Source: RH-chloro-G1 sp003670575
GTDB lineage: Bacteria > Chloroflexota > Dehalococcoidia > UBA2979
Assembly: GCA_947499615.1 (NCBI GenBank)
Contig: CANMOP010000013.1
Coordinates: forward strand, 1 to 62,943
Direction of reading: 5' to 3'
Length of the DNA: 62,943 bases
In this document: one piece after another, positions 24,588-32,018 of the stretch
Layout: every line of letters begins with the position of its first letter
Position numbering within the stretch: position 1 is the stretch's first letter
Translations under genes and position numbers: made by a program
Notes under the pieces: generated by a model
What the model was told of the DNA's origin: nothing
Seen by the model: the letters and a program-made list of their open reading frames with translations, nothing else
Databases searched by the model: none

Positions 24588-24683
24588 GATCGACCCGCCA
24601 AACCGCGGGTCGATCACGAAGGGCTACCTCGTCGTGCTGCACCTCGCTCGCGTCGCCGGCGTTGGCTGACGGCGAGCGAGGTG
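24588..24683. terminator. Two hairpins after the SDR gene
   Basis: The first is an 11-bp stem GATCGACCCGC / GCGGGTCGATC (24588-24598 with 24605-24615). The second is a 12-bp stem CACCTCGCTCGC / GCGAGCGAGGTG (24640-24651 with 24672-24683). Both lie between the SDR stop at 24694 and the MFS start at 24535 on the minus strand, so they probably end or thin out the SDR transcript. Confidence 0.55.
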
Positions 24684-24693
24684 TCGCAACGCC

Positions 24694-25515
24694 CTAGTGT
24701 GCGGTCATCGAACCGCCGTCGACGTTGATCGCCTGGCCGTTGATCCAGTTCCCCTGATCGCTGCACAGGTACACCGCCATGTTGGCGATGTCCGTGCCGT
24801 CACTGGTGCGACGCATCGGGTTGTTGGCCGCCATCTGGTCCCAACGATCGCGCGGGATGTCGGCCATGCGCGCGGTATCAATCGCGCCCGGGCAAATGGT
24901 GTTCACGCGGATGCCGTGCGGCCCAAGCTCGCCCGACATGCCCGCCGACAGCGCCTGCAGGCCAGCGTTGGAGGCGCTGTAGGCGGTGGCATTCGGACCC
25001 ATCCGCTTCCCCGCGACCGACGAGATGTTCACGATCGCGCCAGGGCGCTCGTGCTTCAGCATCTCGCGCGCGAATGCCCTCGACATCAGGAAGCCGCCGC
25101 GCAGCTTCACGCGGATCACGAGATCCCACGTCTCGAGGTCCATCTCGCTGACCGGGACGCGATCCTCGCCGCGAGCCGCCGCGGCGTTGTTCACCAGGAA
25201 GTCGATGCGCCCCAACTCGCGCACGGTGCGGTCGATGAGGTCCTGCGCCTGCGCCTCCTCGGCGACGTCCATCACCACCGGCACCGCCCGACGCCCCAGC
25301 GCGCGTACCTCGTCGGCGACCGACTCAATGTCGCGCCAGCCCGCCGCCTTCTCCTCGTCCGGGAAGCGGTCAGGCGACCGACCCGTACCAGTCACCACCA
25401 CGTCGCAGCCCGCCTTCGCGAACGCGAGCGCCGCCTGCCGACCGATGCTGCGCATCCGCCCAGCGCCGGTCACGACCACGACTTTGCCTTCCAACCCGGT
25501 CAATTCAAATGTCAT
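24694..25515 (-). CDS. Short-chain dehydrogenase/reductase with Asn in place of catalytic Lys
   Basis: 273 residues. The start at 25515 has a run of six G upstream, and the family fold begins there. The cofactor loop is TGAGRMRSIG (an IG-type glycine motif), followed by NNAAA and the catalytic Ser in NISSVAG. The YxxxK motif reads YSASN: Tyr codon at 24979-24981 and AAC (Asn) at 24967-24969 where Lys is expected. The C-terminal NVDGGSMTAH is typical. Without the Lys, proton relay should be weak, so it may be inactive or specialised, or one base may be wrong. It is divergent from the first CaiB fusion. Confidence 0.85.
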   Translation of the reverse strand: MTFELTGLEGKVVVVTGAGRMRSIGRQAALAFAKAGCDVVVTGTGRSPDRFPDEEKAAGWRDIESVADEVRALGRRAVPVVMDVAEEAQAQDLIDRTVRELGRIDFLVNNAAAARGEDRVPVSEMDLETWDLVIRVKLRGGFLMSRAFAREMLKHERPGAIVNISSVAGKRMGPNATAYSASNAGLQALSAGMSGELGPHGIRVNTICPGAIDTARMADIPRDRWDQMAANNPMRRTSDGTDIANMAVYLCSDQGNWINGQAINVDGGSMTAH

Positions 25516-25714
25516 CTCGTACCCCCCTGTCCGCGCGGGGATGATAGCCGACGCCGCTCGCGCCGTCTCAGGGCACCACACACCGCTCGTCCGCCAGGCC
25601 TCGCGTACCCGCACAACACTCGCATACAAGCGTTATGATGCCGCCGCCGTGCTCGGCGAATCGAACGAGCCCACGCGCGCTCGCCCGGCCGGGCAGGATC
25701 AGGAGGACAGCGCG

Positions 25715-28327
25715 ATGGATCGCAGGCCGCTGAGTGGTATTCGCGTGATGGACTTCACCTGGGTGCGCGCCGGACCGTGGGCGGCCCACTGGCTCGCAGC
25801 CCTCGGCGCCGAGGTGATCAAGTGCGAGTGGCTGCAACCGGGCACCGGGACATTCAACGGCCGCGGCACAGCGGCCGGGGACGGCGGTGGCGGTGCGCTG
25901 CCACCGGGCATTCCCCCTGGCTTCAACTCCGGTGGGAACTTCAACGACACCAACGCCGGCAAGCTCGGCGTCACTATCAACGTGCGCAAGCCGGAGGGTC
26001 TGGCGCTGATCAAGCGCCTGCTCGGCATGTCGGACATCGTGATCGAGAACTTCAGCTCCCGGGTGATGAGCAACTGGGGGCTGAGTTACGCCGAGATGTC
26101 GGCGATCAATCCGCAGCTCGTGTACGTCTCGATGGCGGGACTCGGGCACGTCGGGCGCAACCACCACTACCAGACCGCCGGTCCGATCGTGCAGGCGATC
26201 TCAGGGCTCACGGTGCTCTCCGGATTACCCGGCGAGCAGCCCGCGGGCTGGGGCTGGTCATACATGGACGACAGCGGCGGAATGAACGGGCTCATGGGCG
26301 CGCTCACCGGCCTGCACTACCGCAACGTGACCGGCAAAGGCCAGCACATCGACCTTTCGCAGGTCGCAGCGGCGATCACGCTGACCGGCACGGCGATCCT
26401 CGACTACACGCTGCATGGCCGCGGCGCACGCCGCGAGGGGTACCCGCCGGGCAACCGTGCAACGTGGCCCGGCACACCCGCACGCCACAACTATCGAGGC
26501 CGCATCGTAGCCCCCCACAACGCCTACCGCAGTGCCGGCGGCGGCCACAACGATTGGTTCGCGATCGCGTGCGAGACCGACACCGAGTGGCAGGCGCTGG
26601 TCGAGGTGATGGGCGCGCCCGCGTGGGCGCTCGACGCGCACTTCGCGACGAACGACGGCCGGATCGCGCACCAGGACGAACTCGACCAGCACCTCGAGGT
26701 GTGGACGAAGGAGATCGGCAAGTACGAGCTGATGCGGCGTTGCCAGGCCGCGGGCGTGCGAGGCATGCCCGTGCAGAGCAGCCAGGACCGCGTTGACCAC
26801 GACGCCCAACTGCGCAGCCAGGAGATGCACCAGCCGCACTACCACAAGGTGCTTGGCACCAATCTGGTGCAGAACTTCCCGTTCACGCTCTCCGCGTCCC
26901 CGGTGAACGTGATCAGTCCGGCCCCGCTGGTGGGCGAGCACAACCGCGACGTGCTGGTCGGCATGCTGGGCGTACCCGATGAGCAAGTGCGCGCGGGATA
27001 CGAGAACGACCTGTTCTGGCCGCAGAGTCTGCCGATGCAGCAATACCTGCTGGACGACTTCGCGCGACCGGTGGCGCCACGCCCACCCGAGGTACGGCCG
27101 CACGTCATCGATCGTGGGCGGGCGCAGCGCTTCTCCGAGGGGCCGGTGGGCGACCTGCGCGTGCTGGAACTCGCCGATGAGAAGGGCGAGTGGTGCGGCA
27201 AACTGCTCGCGGACCTCGGTGCGGACGTGATCAAGATCGAGCCGCCCGATGGCGCTGCCGAGCGCAGCATCGGCCCGTTCTACGAGGACACCCTGGGCCC
27301 CGAACGCAGCCTGCATTTCTGGCACTACAACACCAGCAAGCGCGGCGTCACGCTCGACCTCGAATCCAACGATGGGCGCGAGCGCTTCCGGCAACTCGTG
27401 CGCGACACCGACGTGCTGCTAGAGACGTACGCGCCCGGATACATGGCGTCGATAGGCCTCGGATATGACCAACTGCGCGAGCTGAATCCTCGGCTGATCA
27501 TGTGCTCGCTCACGGACTTCGGGCAGACCGGGCCCTGGAAGGACTACAAGGCGTCGGACCTCGTCCATCTCGCAGCGGGTGGGCAGATGGGCTGCTGCGG
27601 ATACAACGAGGAGGACGTGCCCGGTGCGCCGCCAATTGCACCCGGCGGCGGCAACGCGTGGCACATGGGATCGCACTACGCGTACATCGCGATCCTGGCG
27701 GCCGTGAACCACCGCGACTACACCGGAGTCGGTCAGTACATCGACGCCTCGGTGCACGGCTCGTGCGCGCTCACGACCGAGGCGCACGTCGCCACGTGGA
27801 TATACAACAAGCAGATCGTCACCCGGAACACCGGTCGGCACGCGTCGGTGGGAGCAAGCCCGCGCACGCAGTACCCGACGAAGGATGGGCGCTTCGTCAA
27901 CTCCGGCGGCATCGCGCGCTTCACTCCAGAGCGCTTCACGATCTACGTGGACTGGATGCGCGAATTCGGGCTCGCCGAGGACCTCACCGACGAGAAGTAC
28001 CGCGACCAGGCGGTGATCATCGCGGAGCGCCAGCACATCCTGGATGTGATCGAGCGGTTCTACGCCAACATGACGCAGGAGGACATCTACCACGGCGCAC
28101 AGGAGCGAGGTTTCCCGACCGGCGCCATCCGTGCGGTGGAGGACAACCTCGCAGACCCGCACTGGAGCGATCGAGGGTTCTGGGTGGAGGTGGAGCACCC
28201 GGAGTTGGGTCGACGCATCACCTACCCGGGAGCGGCATCGATCTACAACGCATCGCCGTGGCAGATCTATCGACGTGCCCCCCTGCTGGGTGAGCACAAC
28301 CAGGCGGTGCTGGGCACTGCGCCGTAG
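25715..28327 (+). CDS. Tandem CaiB/BaiF family III CoA-transferase fusion (copy 1)
   Basis: 870 residues made of two full family III CoA-transferase domains in one chain, about residues 1-415 and 455-870. Domain 1 opens PLSGIRVMDFTWVRAGPWA with GAEVIKCEW; domain 2 opens VGDLRVLELADEKGEWCG with GADVIKIEPP. Each has the conserved GQ-x-ID segment (GKGQHIDLS, GVGQYIDAS). Family members are interlocked dimers, so the fusion may fold as one pseudo-dimer. It moves CoA between carboxylic acids. The ATG at 25715 has AGGAGG 8 bases upstream; the longer upstream frame is not coding. TATGAT near 25635 is a possible -10. A close paralogue lies at 34488-37076. Confidence 0.88.
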   Translation: MDRRPLSGIRVMDFTWVRAGPWAAHWLAALGAEVIKCEWLQPGTGTFNGRGTAAGDGGGGALPPGIPPGFNSGGNFNDTNAGKLGVTINVRKPEGLALIKRLLGMSDIVIENFSSRVMSNWGLSYAEMSAINPQLVYVSMAGLGHVGRNHHYQTAGPIVQAISGLTVLSGLPGEQPAGWGWSYMDDSGGMNGLMGALTGLHYRNVTGKGQHIDLSQVAAAITLTGTAILDYTLHGRGARREGYPPGNRATWPGTPARHNYRGRIVAPHNAYRSAGGGHNDWFAIACETDTEWQALVEVMGAPAWALDAHFATNDGRIAHQDELDQHLEVWTKEIGKYELMRRCQAAGVRGMPVQSSQDRVDHDAQLRSQEMHQPHYHKVLGTNLVQNFPFTLSASPVNVISPAPLVGEHNRDVLVGMLGVPDEQVRAGYENDLFWPQSLPMQQYLLDDFARPVAPRPPEVRPHVIDRGRAQRFSEGPVGDLRVLELADEKGEWCGKLLADLGADVIKIEPPDGAAERSIGPFYEDTLGPERSLHFWHYNTSKRGVTLDLESNDGRERFRQLVRDTDVLLETYAPGYMASIGLGYDQLRELNPRLIMCSLTDFGQTGPWKDYKASDLVHLAAGGQMGCCGYNEEDVPGAPPIAPGGGNAWHMGSHYAYIAILAAVNHRDYTGVGQYIDASVHGSCALTTEAHVATWIYNKQIVTRNTGRHASVGASPRTQYPTKDGRFVNSGGIARFTPERFTIYVDWMREFGLAEDLTDEKYRDQAVIIAERQHILDVIERFYANMTQEDIYHGAQERGFPTGAIRAVEDNLADPHWSDRGFWVEVEHPELGRRITYPGAASIYNASPWQIYRRAPLLGEHNQAVLGTAP

Positions 28328-28407
28328 CGGACACGAGCGACGACCCACACGGACACCGATGAAGCGTAACGTCGCAGCACGATGGTCACCGAGATGATGG
28401 AGGCAAG

Positions 28408-28698
28408 ATGGCCGGTCTGACGCACGCGGAAATCATGAGCGCGCTGGCCACGATGCAGCACTGGGGATTCGAGAGCGGTGAGCTCTCACGCCGCTTCCGC
28501 TTCCGCGATTTCACCGATGCCTTCGGCTTCGTCGCGCAGGCGGCCGCGCTGCAACACGAGGCGAAGCACTACGGTCGCGTCATCCATGAGGGCCCAATCG
28601 TCATGATCGACCTCTGGTCTGACGTGGATGGACCAATCAACGAGGTGGACATCGACCTAGCACGCAAGTTGAGCGAGCGCGCCAGCCGAGCACTGTAG
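28408..28698 (+). CDS. Pterin-4a-carbinolamine dehydratase-like protein, degenerate active site
   Basis: 96 residues. The layout matches PCD/DCoH: LTHAEIMSALATM, then LSRRFRFRDFTDAFGFVAQAAALQHEAKHYG, then IVMIDLWSD...EVDIDLARKLSER. The His-His-Pro signature is replaced by KHYGR and the later His by Asp (LWSDVDGP), so dehydratase activity is doubtful. It may be a binding or dimerising relative. It follows the CaiB fusion by 80 bases (GGAGG site) and its stop codon is the first TAG of a hexamer repeat. Confidence 0.65.
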   Translation: MAGLTHAEIMSALATMQHWGFESGELSRRFRFRDFTDAFGFVAQAAALQHEAKHYGRVIHEGPIVMIDLWSDVDGPINEVDIDLARKLSERASRAL

Positions 28699-28794
28699 CT
28701 GTAGCTGTAGCTGTAGCTGTAGCTGTAGCTGTAGCTGTAGCTGTAGCTGTAGCTGTAGCTGTAGCTGTAGCTGTAGCTGTAGCTGTAGCTGTAG
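28693..28794. repeat. 17 perfect copies of the hexamer CTGTAG
   Basis: A 102-base uninterrupted microsatellite. The first copy supplies the last Leu codon and the TAG stop of the pterin-dehydratase-like gene, so each added or lost copy keeps an in-frame stop and leaves that protein unchanged. A 19-bp hairpin follows four bases later. Copy-number variation by slippage is expected. Confidence 0.97.
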
Positions 28795-28798
28795 CTAC

Positions 28799-28845
28799 CG
28801 GGAGTACATCCCCGTCGCGCCGCGCACGACGGGGATGTACTCCCG
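28799..28845. terminator. Perfect 19-bp hairpin between convergent genes
   Basis: Arms 28799-28817 (starting CGGGAGTACATCCCCG) and 28827-28845 are exact complements, with a 9-base loop. It lies between the plus-strand gene ending at 28698 and the minus-strand DinB gene ending at 28871, so it can serve both. No U-tract. Confidence 0.7.
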
Positions 28846-28870
28846 CAGAAATTCGCCGGTACGACGCGAG

Positions 28871-29404
28871 CTACTCCTCGGCGGGCATCGTGGGGTCGGG
28901 GATGCCGATCAGGCCGCGCAGGTAGTCGCACTCCCCCATGTGCTGGTGGAACTGGCGGAGCGCGACCTCGAATGCATTGGTGGCAGACGCCGGCGCGGCG
29001 CCAGCAGGCACCGTCGCAGCGGTGTCGAGATCCGCGTCGCGCATCGTGCCGAGCTGTGCGAGGTAGGCCGCGCCGATCGCATCGGCGTACGCGACGACCA
29101 GCGCTTTCGTGACCGGGACGGCGTCGACCATCGTCAGGCTGTAGCCAGTGCCGATGCCCATGCCGCGCATGCCGAGTCCGCGTGGGTCGTAGCCGGTGCT
29201 CGCGGTGAAGCCGTCGGTCTGCCACACCTCGCCGTCCACGCCAACGCCGCGAACTCGTCCGAGCTGCATGTCACAGGCACGCAAGCAGTGCCAGATGATG
29301 AACCCGACGTGGTTCGATCGCGGCGTGGAACGCCAGGTCAGTTGCTCGTCGGTCAGATCGGCGACACGACGGCGGACACCGGCAGGCAGACCTTCGGCCT
29401 GCAT
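28871..29404 (-). CDS. DinB-fold protein (four-helix, metal-binding), helix 1 split by an amber codon
   Basis: 177 residues from the ATG at 29404. It has a DinB/maleylpyruvate-isomerase-like four-helix layout, with LTDEQLTWRSTPRSNHVGFIIWHCLRACD carrying the first His and LRQFHQHMGECDYLRGL carrying later ligands. The natural start seems to be ATG 29428 (AAGGGA site five bases upstream). That frame reads seven sense codons, a TAG at 29405-29407 and then the ATG at 29404, so the stop breaks helix 1. Either translation restarts at 29404 with no ribosome site, the amber is suppressed, or the gene is dead. It follows the dienelactone hydrolase gene by 34 bases. Substrate unknown; thiol-dependent chemistry is typical of relatives. 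Confidence 0.7.
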   Translation of the reverse strand: MQAEGLPAGVRRRVADLTDEQLTWRSTPRSNHVGFIIWHCLRACDMQLGRVRGVGVDGEVWQTDGFTASTGYDPRGLGMRGMGIGTGYSLTMVDAVPVTKALVVAYADAIGAAYLAQLGTMRDADLDTAATVPAGAAPASATNAFEVALRQFHQHMGECDYLRGLIGIPDPTMPAEE

Positions 29405-29462
29405 CTAGAGATAGGCGATGGCGTCCATATAGATCCCTTCATGTCCCTGCTGGGTCGCACGT

Positions 29463-30128
29463 TCAGCTCGCGAGGTGGAGTGCGAACCAGGCCCGCGCAC
29501 GCTCCCACGAGTCGGCGGAAGCGTCCGCGTGGAAGTTGCGGCTGGCGTTGAAGAAGCCATGGCTGGCACCCTCATACACCTTCACGTCGTGCTCGATGTT
29601 CGCTGCTGCCAGCGCAGTCTCCAGCGACTGGGCACGTTCGGCCTCGTCGTAGCCGTACGACGCCATCACCGGCACGCTCAACTTCGAGAGGTCCGCGCCC
29701 TCCGGCATCCCGCCGCCGTAGTAGACGTGCGCAGCATCGACGCCTGAGCTGGGGCGGATCGCGGTAGCGAGGGTGAGTCCGCCGCCCATGCAGAACCCGA
29801 CGCATCCGACCGCCGACACACCGTGCTGGCTCTTCAGCCAGCCGATCGCCGCGTCGATCTCGCGCGCGGCAAGGTCGCGCTCCAGCCCCATCGCAAGCTT
29901 GCGAGCCTCATCAGGCTCCGTGGTCACGGTGCCGTGGTACATGTCCGGCGCGAAGGCGAGGTAGCCCTCCGCGGCATACCGCCCAGCGATCTCGCGAATG
30001 TCGTCGTTCAGTCCCCACCACTCCTGGATCACGATCATCCCGGCGCGAGGTGCCCCCTCGGGATGTGCGAGGTACCCGCTGACCCGGACACCATCGTGCT
30101 GGAATTCCACCGCTTCACCGGCCATCAC
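29463..30128 (-). CDS. Dienelactone hydrolase family protein
   Basis: 221 residues of a cytoplasmic alpha/beta hydrolase. The Cys nucleophile is C113 in GFCMGGG, with Asp161 (SYGYDEA) and His190 (ASHGFFN) as the other triad residues, and the conserved Glu36 in QEWWGLN. The family opens dienelactone in chlorocatechol breakdown and hydrolyses related lactones or esters. It sits between isochorismatase-like and DinB genes on the same strand, with gaps of 56 and 34 bases, probably one catabolic operon. Confidence 0.92.
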   Translation of the reverse strand: MMAGEAVEFQHDGVRVSGYLAHPEGAPRAGMIVIQEWWGLNDDIREIAGRYAAEGYLAFAPDMYHGTVTTEPDEARKLAMGLERDLAAREIDAAIGWLKSQHGVSAVGCVGFCMGGGLTLATAIRPSSGVDAAHVYYGGGMPEGADLSKLSVPVMASYGYDEAERAQSLETALAAANIEHDVKVYEGASHGFFNASRNFHADASADSWERARAWFALHLAS

Positions 30129-30184
30129 TGCGCTCCTTCAACAAGTCATGGGTATTGTGTCGACGCTCGTGTATCGAGCATGCC

Positions 30185-30718
30185 TCAGGCGTGCGCGGCA
30201 GCGACGAACTCGGCAGCCATCACGACAGTCGCCTGACGCGGGAACAGCTTCTCCGTGAGCACACGATGCACTTCCTCGTCGGCGTCGTCGCACGCGTCCT
30301 TCACGACCACCAGCTTGTAGTTGATGTCCGCACCCCAGCGCACGGTGGAGAGCACGCAACCGCTGGTCGCGACGCCCATCAGCACCAGCGTGTCACGACC
30401 CTGCTCGCGCAGCGTGACGTCGAGGGCGGTCGTCGAGAACGAGCCCGCCTTGCGCTTCAGGAGCAGCGTCTCGCCGGACTGCGGCGCCAGCGCGGGCAGC
30501 CATGCCGTATCCGGCGAGTCCACCTCGAACCGCCCGCCACGATGCTGCACGAAGATCACCGGTATCCCGGCGGCGCGCGCGGCGGCCAGCACGCTGGAGG
30601 CACGCTGCACGGTCCCCTCTGCGTCGCGAGCGACCGAGCCCACGATGCCGACCTGGAAGTCCATGATCACCACGGCGGTTCGGCCGGGTTCAACCGTCAG
30701 CGGCTGTTGCTGCGTCAT
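30185..30718 (-). CDS. Isochorismatase-family cysteine hydrolase
   Basis: 177 residues from the ATG at 30718 with AAGGAG upstream; the frame runs to 30796 without family similarity. The triad is Asp20 in VVIMDFQ, the Lys in LLLKRKAGSF and the Cys in GVATSGCVLST. Members hydrolyse isochorismate, nicotinamide, N-carbamoyl compounds or similar amides. The amide-type clade is more likely because no chorismate genes are nearby. It is first in the operon with dienelactone hydrolase and DinB. Confidence 0.88.
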   Translation of the reverse strand: MTQQQPLTVEPGRTAVVIMDFQVGIVGSVARDAEGTVQRASSVLAAARAAGIPVIFVQHRGGRFEVDSPDTAWLPALAPQSGETLLLKRKAGSFSTTALDVTLREQGRDTLVLMGVATSGCVLSTVRWGADINYKLVVVKDACDDADEEVHRVLTEKLFPRQATVVMAAEFVAAAHA

Positions 30719-30893
30719 GAAACGTGCTCCTTGCTCTGTCCGGGCCGTCGGCACGCAGAGGTGTCGCAGTACCTGCCCGCGGCGAGGATACCGCACGGCT
30801 CGTAGCCTTGCGCGCCCCGATGCCGCGTCGCGGGAACGCGTACGCTGTCACTGTATCTAGAGGAGGCCAATCGCCTCCCAGTGAAGGAGCCCC

Positions 30894-31193
30894 ATGGAAA
30901 TCCTGGTGATCGTGGTGGCGGTCGTCGCGGTGGGATGGTTCCTGCTCAGGCGACGAGGCAGCGGCGCGCCGGCGCAGGACAACGGATATGACGGCGGGAT
31001 GGGCGGCGGCATGCTCTCTTGGCTGCCCGCATGGATGATCTTTAGCAGCATGGGCGGCGGACTGGGCGGAGGCGACAACGGTGACGCACCCGGCGGTGGT
31101 AGCGAGTCGGGTAGCCTCGGGGGCGACGATCCCGGCGGTTCCTGGGGTGGCGGCGGCGATGCCGGGGGTGACTTCGGTGGTGGCGGCGACTAG
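30894..31193 (+). CDS. Small single-span membrane protein with Gly/Asp-rich tail
   Basis: 99 residues. Residues 2-18 form one membrane span (ILVIVVAVVAVGWFLL) followed by RRR, so the tail is probably cytoplasmic by the positive-inside rule. After a hydrophobic patch (LSWLPAWMIFSS) the C-terminus is almost only Gly, Asp and Ser, like the low-complexity tails of TPM-type membrane proteins. GAAGGAG site. A small 6-bp hairpin (30862-30878) lies just upstream of that site. Function unknown. Confidence 0.65.
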   Translation: MEILVIVVAVVAVGWFLLRRRGSGAPAQDNGYDGGMGGGMLSWLPAWMIFSSMGGGLGGGDNGDAPGGGSESGSLGGDDPGGSWGGGGDAGGDFGGGGD

Positions 31194-31210
31194 ACGCCGA
31201 GAAGGGTTCG

Positions 31211-31987
31211 ATGGCCACAAACGATGTTGCGGCGCGCGGCTTTGCGGCCGCCAGTTCCGTGTACGAGCGCGGTCGTCCTGACTACCCGCCCGCGGTCGTG
31301 TCCATGCTGATCGAGGAGCTCCAAGTCGGCGCCGAGACGCGACTGCTGGACGTCGCGACCGGTACCGGGAAACTTGGGCGGCAGTTCCTCGACAGCGCGC
31401 GGGTGATCGGTGTGGAGCCGGCGGCGGAGATGTGCGCGGAGTTCGCGCGGCTGCAGCCCGGCGTGCCGCTCCTCCGCGCCAACGCCGAAACGCTCCCGCT
31501 GTCCGACGGCAGCATCGACGCCGCGATGATCGGAACGGCGTTCCATTGGTTCGATGGGCCAGCGGCGCTGCGCGAGTTGCATCGCGTGTTGCGGCCAGGC
31601 GGGCGACTCGGACTCGTCTGGTTGCAGCGCGATGAGAGCGTCGAGTGGGTGGGCGACCTCGTGTGGCTGGTGGATACGTACCGCGAGGGCGATGTCCGCC
31701 GCTACGACGAGACACAATGGCGCGTGGCGTTCGAGATGGAGCCCGGGGCCGCACTCTTCAGCCCGCTCGCGTACGCCAGCGTCCCCTTCGAGTTCCCCGT
31801 CGACCGTCAGACCGCCGTCGCACGCACGGCCTCGACGAGTTTTGTCGCGGCGCTGCCGGAAGCGCGACGGAAGGAGGTGCTGGCGCGGGTCGCCGCATTC
31901 CTGGACGCGCACCCCGCGACCAGCGGCCGTGAACTCATCGGATTGCCGCACCGCGCGGAGGTCTTCTGGTGCACCCGGCTAGGGTGA
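31211..31987 (+). CDS. SAM-dependent methyltransferase (Methyltransf_11 type)
   Basis: 258 residues. An N-terminal ASSVYERGRPDYP segment is followed by motif I LLDVATGTGKLG, an acidic residue in IGVEPAAEM, and a MIGTAFHWFD motif characteristic of a common uncharacterised methyltransferase group. The C-terminal RVAAFLDAHPATSGRELIGLPHRAEVFW cap also fits that group. Substrate unknown. It starts 17 bases after the Gly-rich membrane protein and converges with the APC permease gene. Confidence 0.82.
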   Translation: MATNDVAARGFAAASSVYERGRPDYPPAVVSMLIEELQVGAETRLLDVATGTGKLGRQFLDSARVIGVEPAAEMCAEFARLQPGVPLLRANAETLPLSDGSIDAAMIGTAFHWFDGPAALRELHRVLRPGGRLGLVWLQRDESVEWVGDLVWLVDTYREGDVRRYDETQWRVAFEMEPGAALFSPLAYASVPFEFPVDRQTAVARTASTSFVAALPEARRKEVLARVAAFLDAHPATSGRELIGLPHRAEVFWCTRLG

Positions 31988-32018
31988 GCGACCGCGAGTG
32001 CGCCGCCATCGGAGGTGA

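Noticed and set aside
28693..28845. Hexamer array plus hairpin as a CRISPR or integron site
   Set aside because: No spacers, no repeat of 20-40 bases, and no cas or integrase genes.
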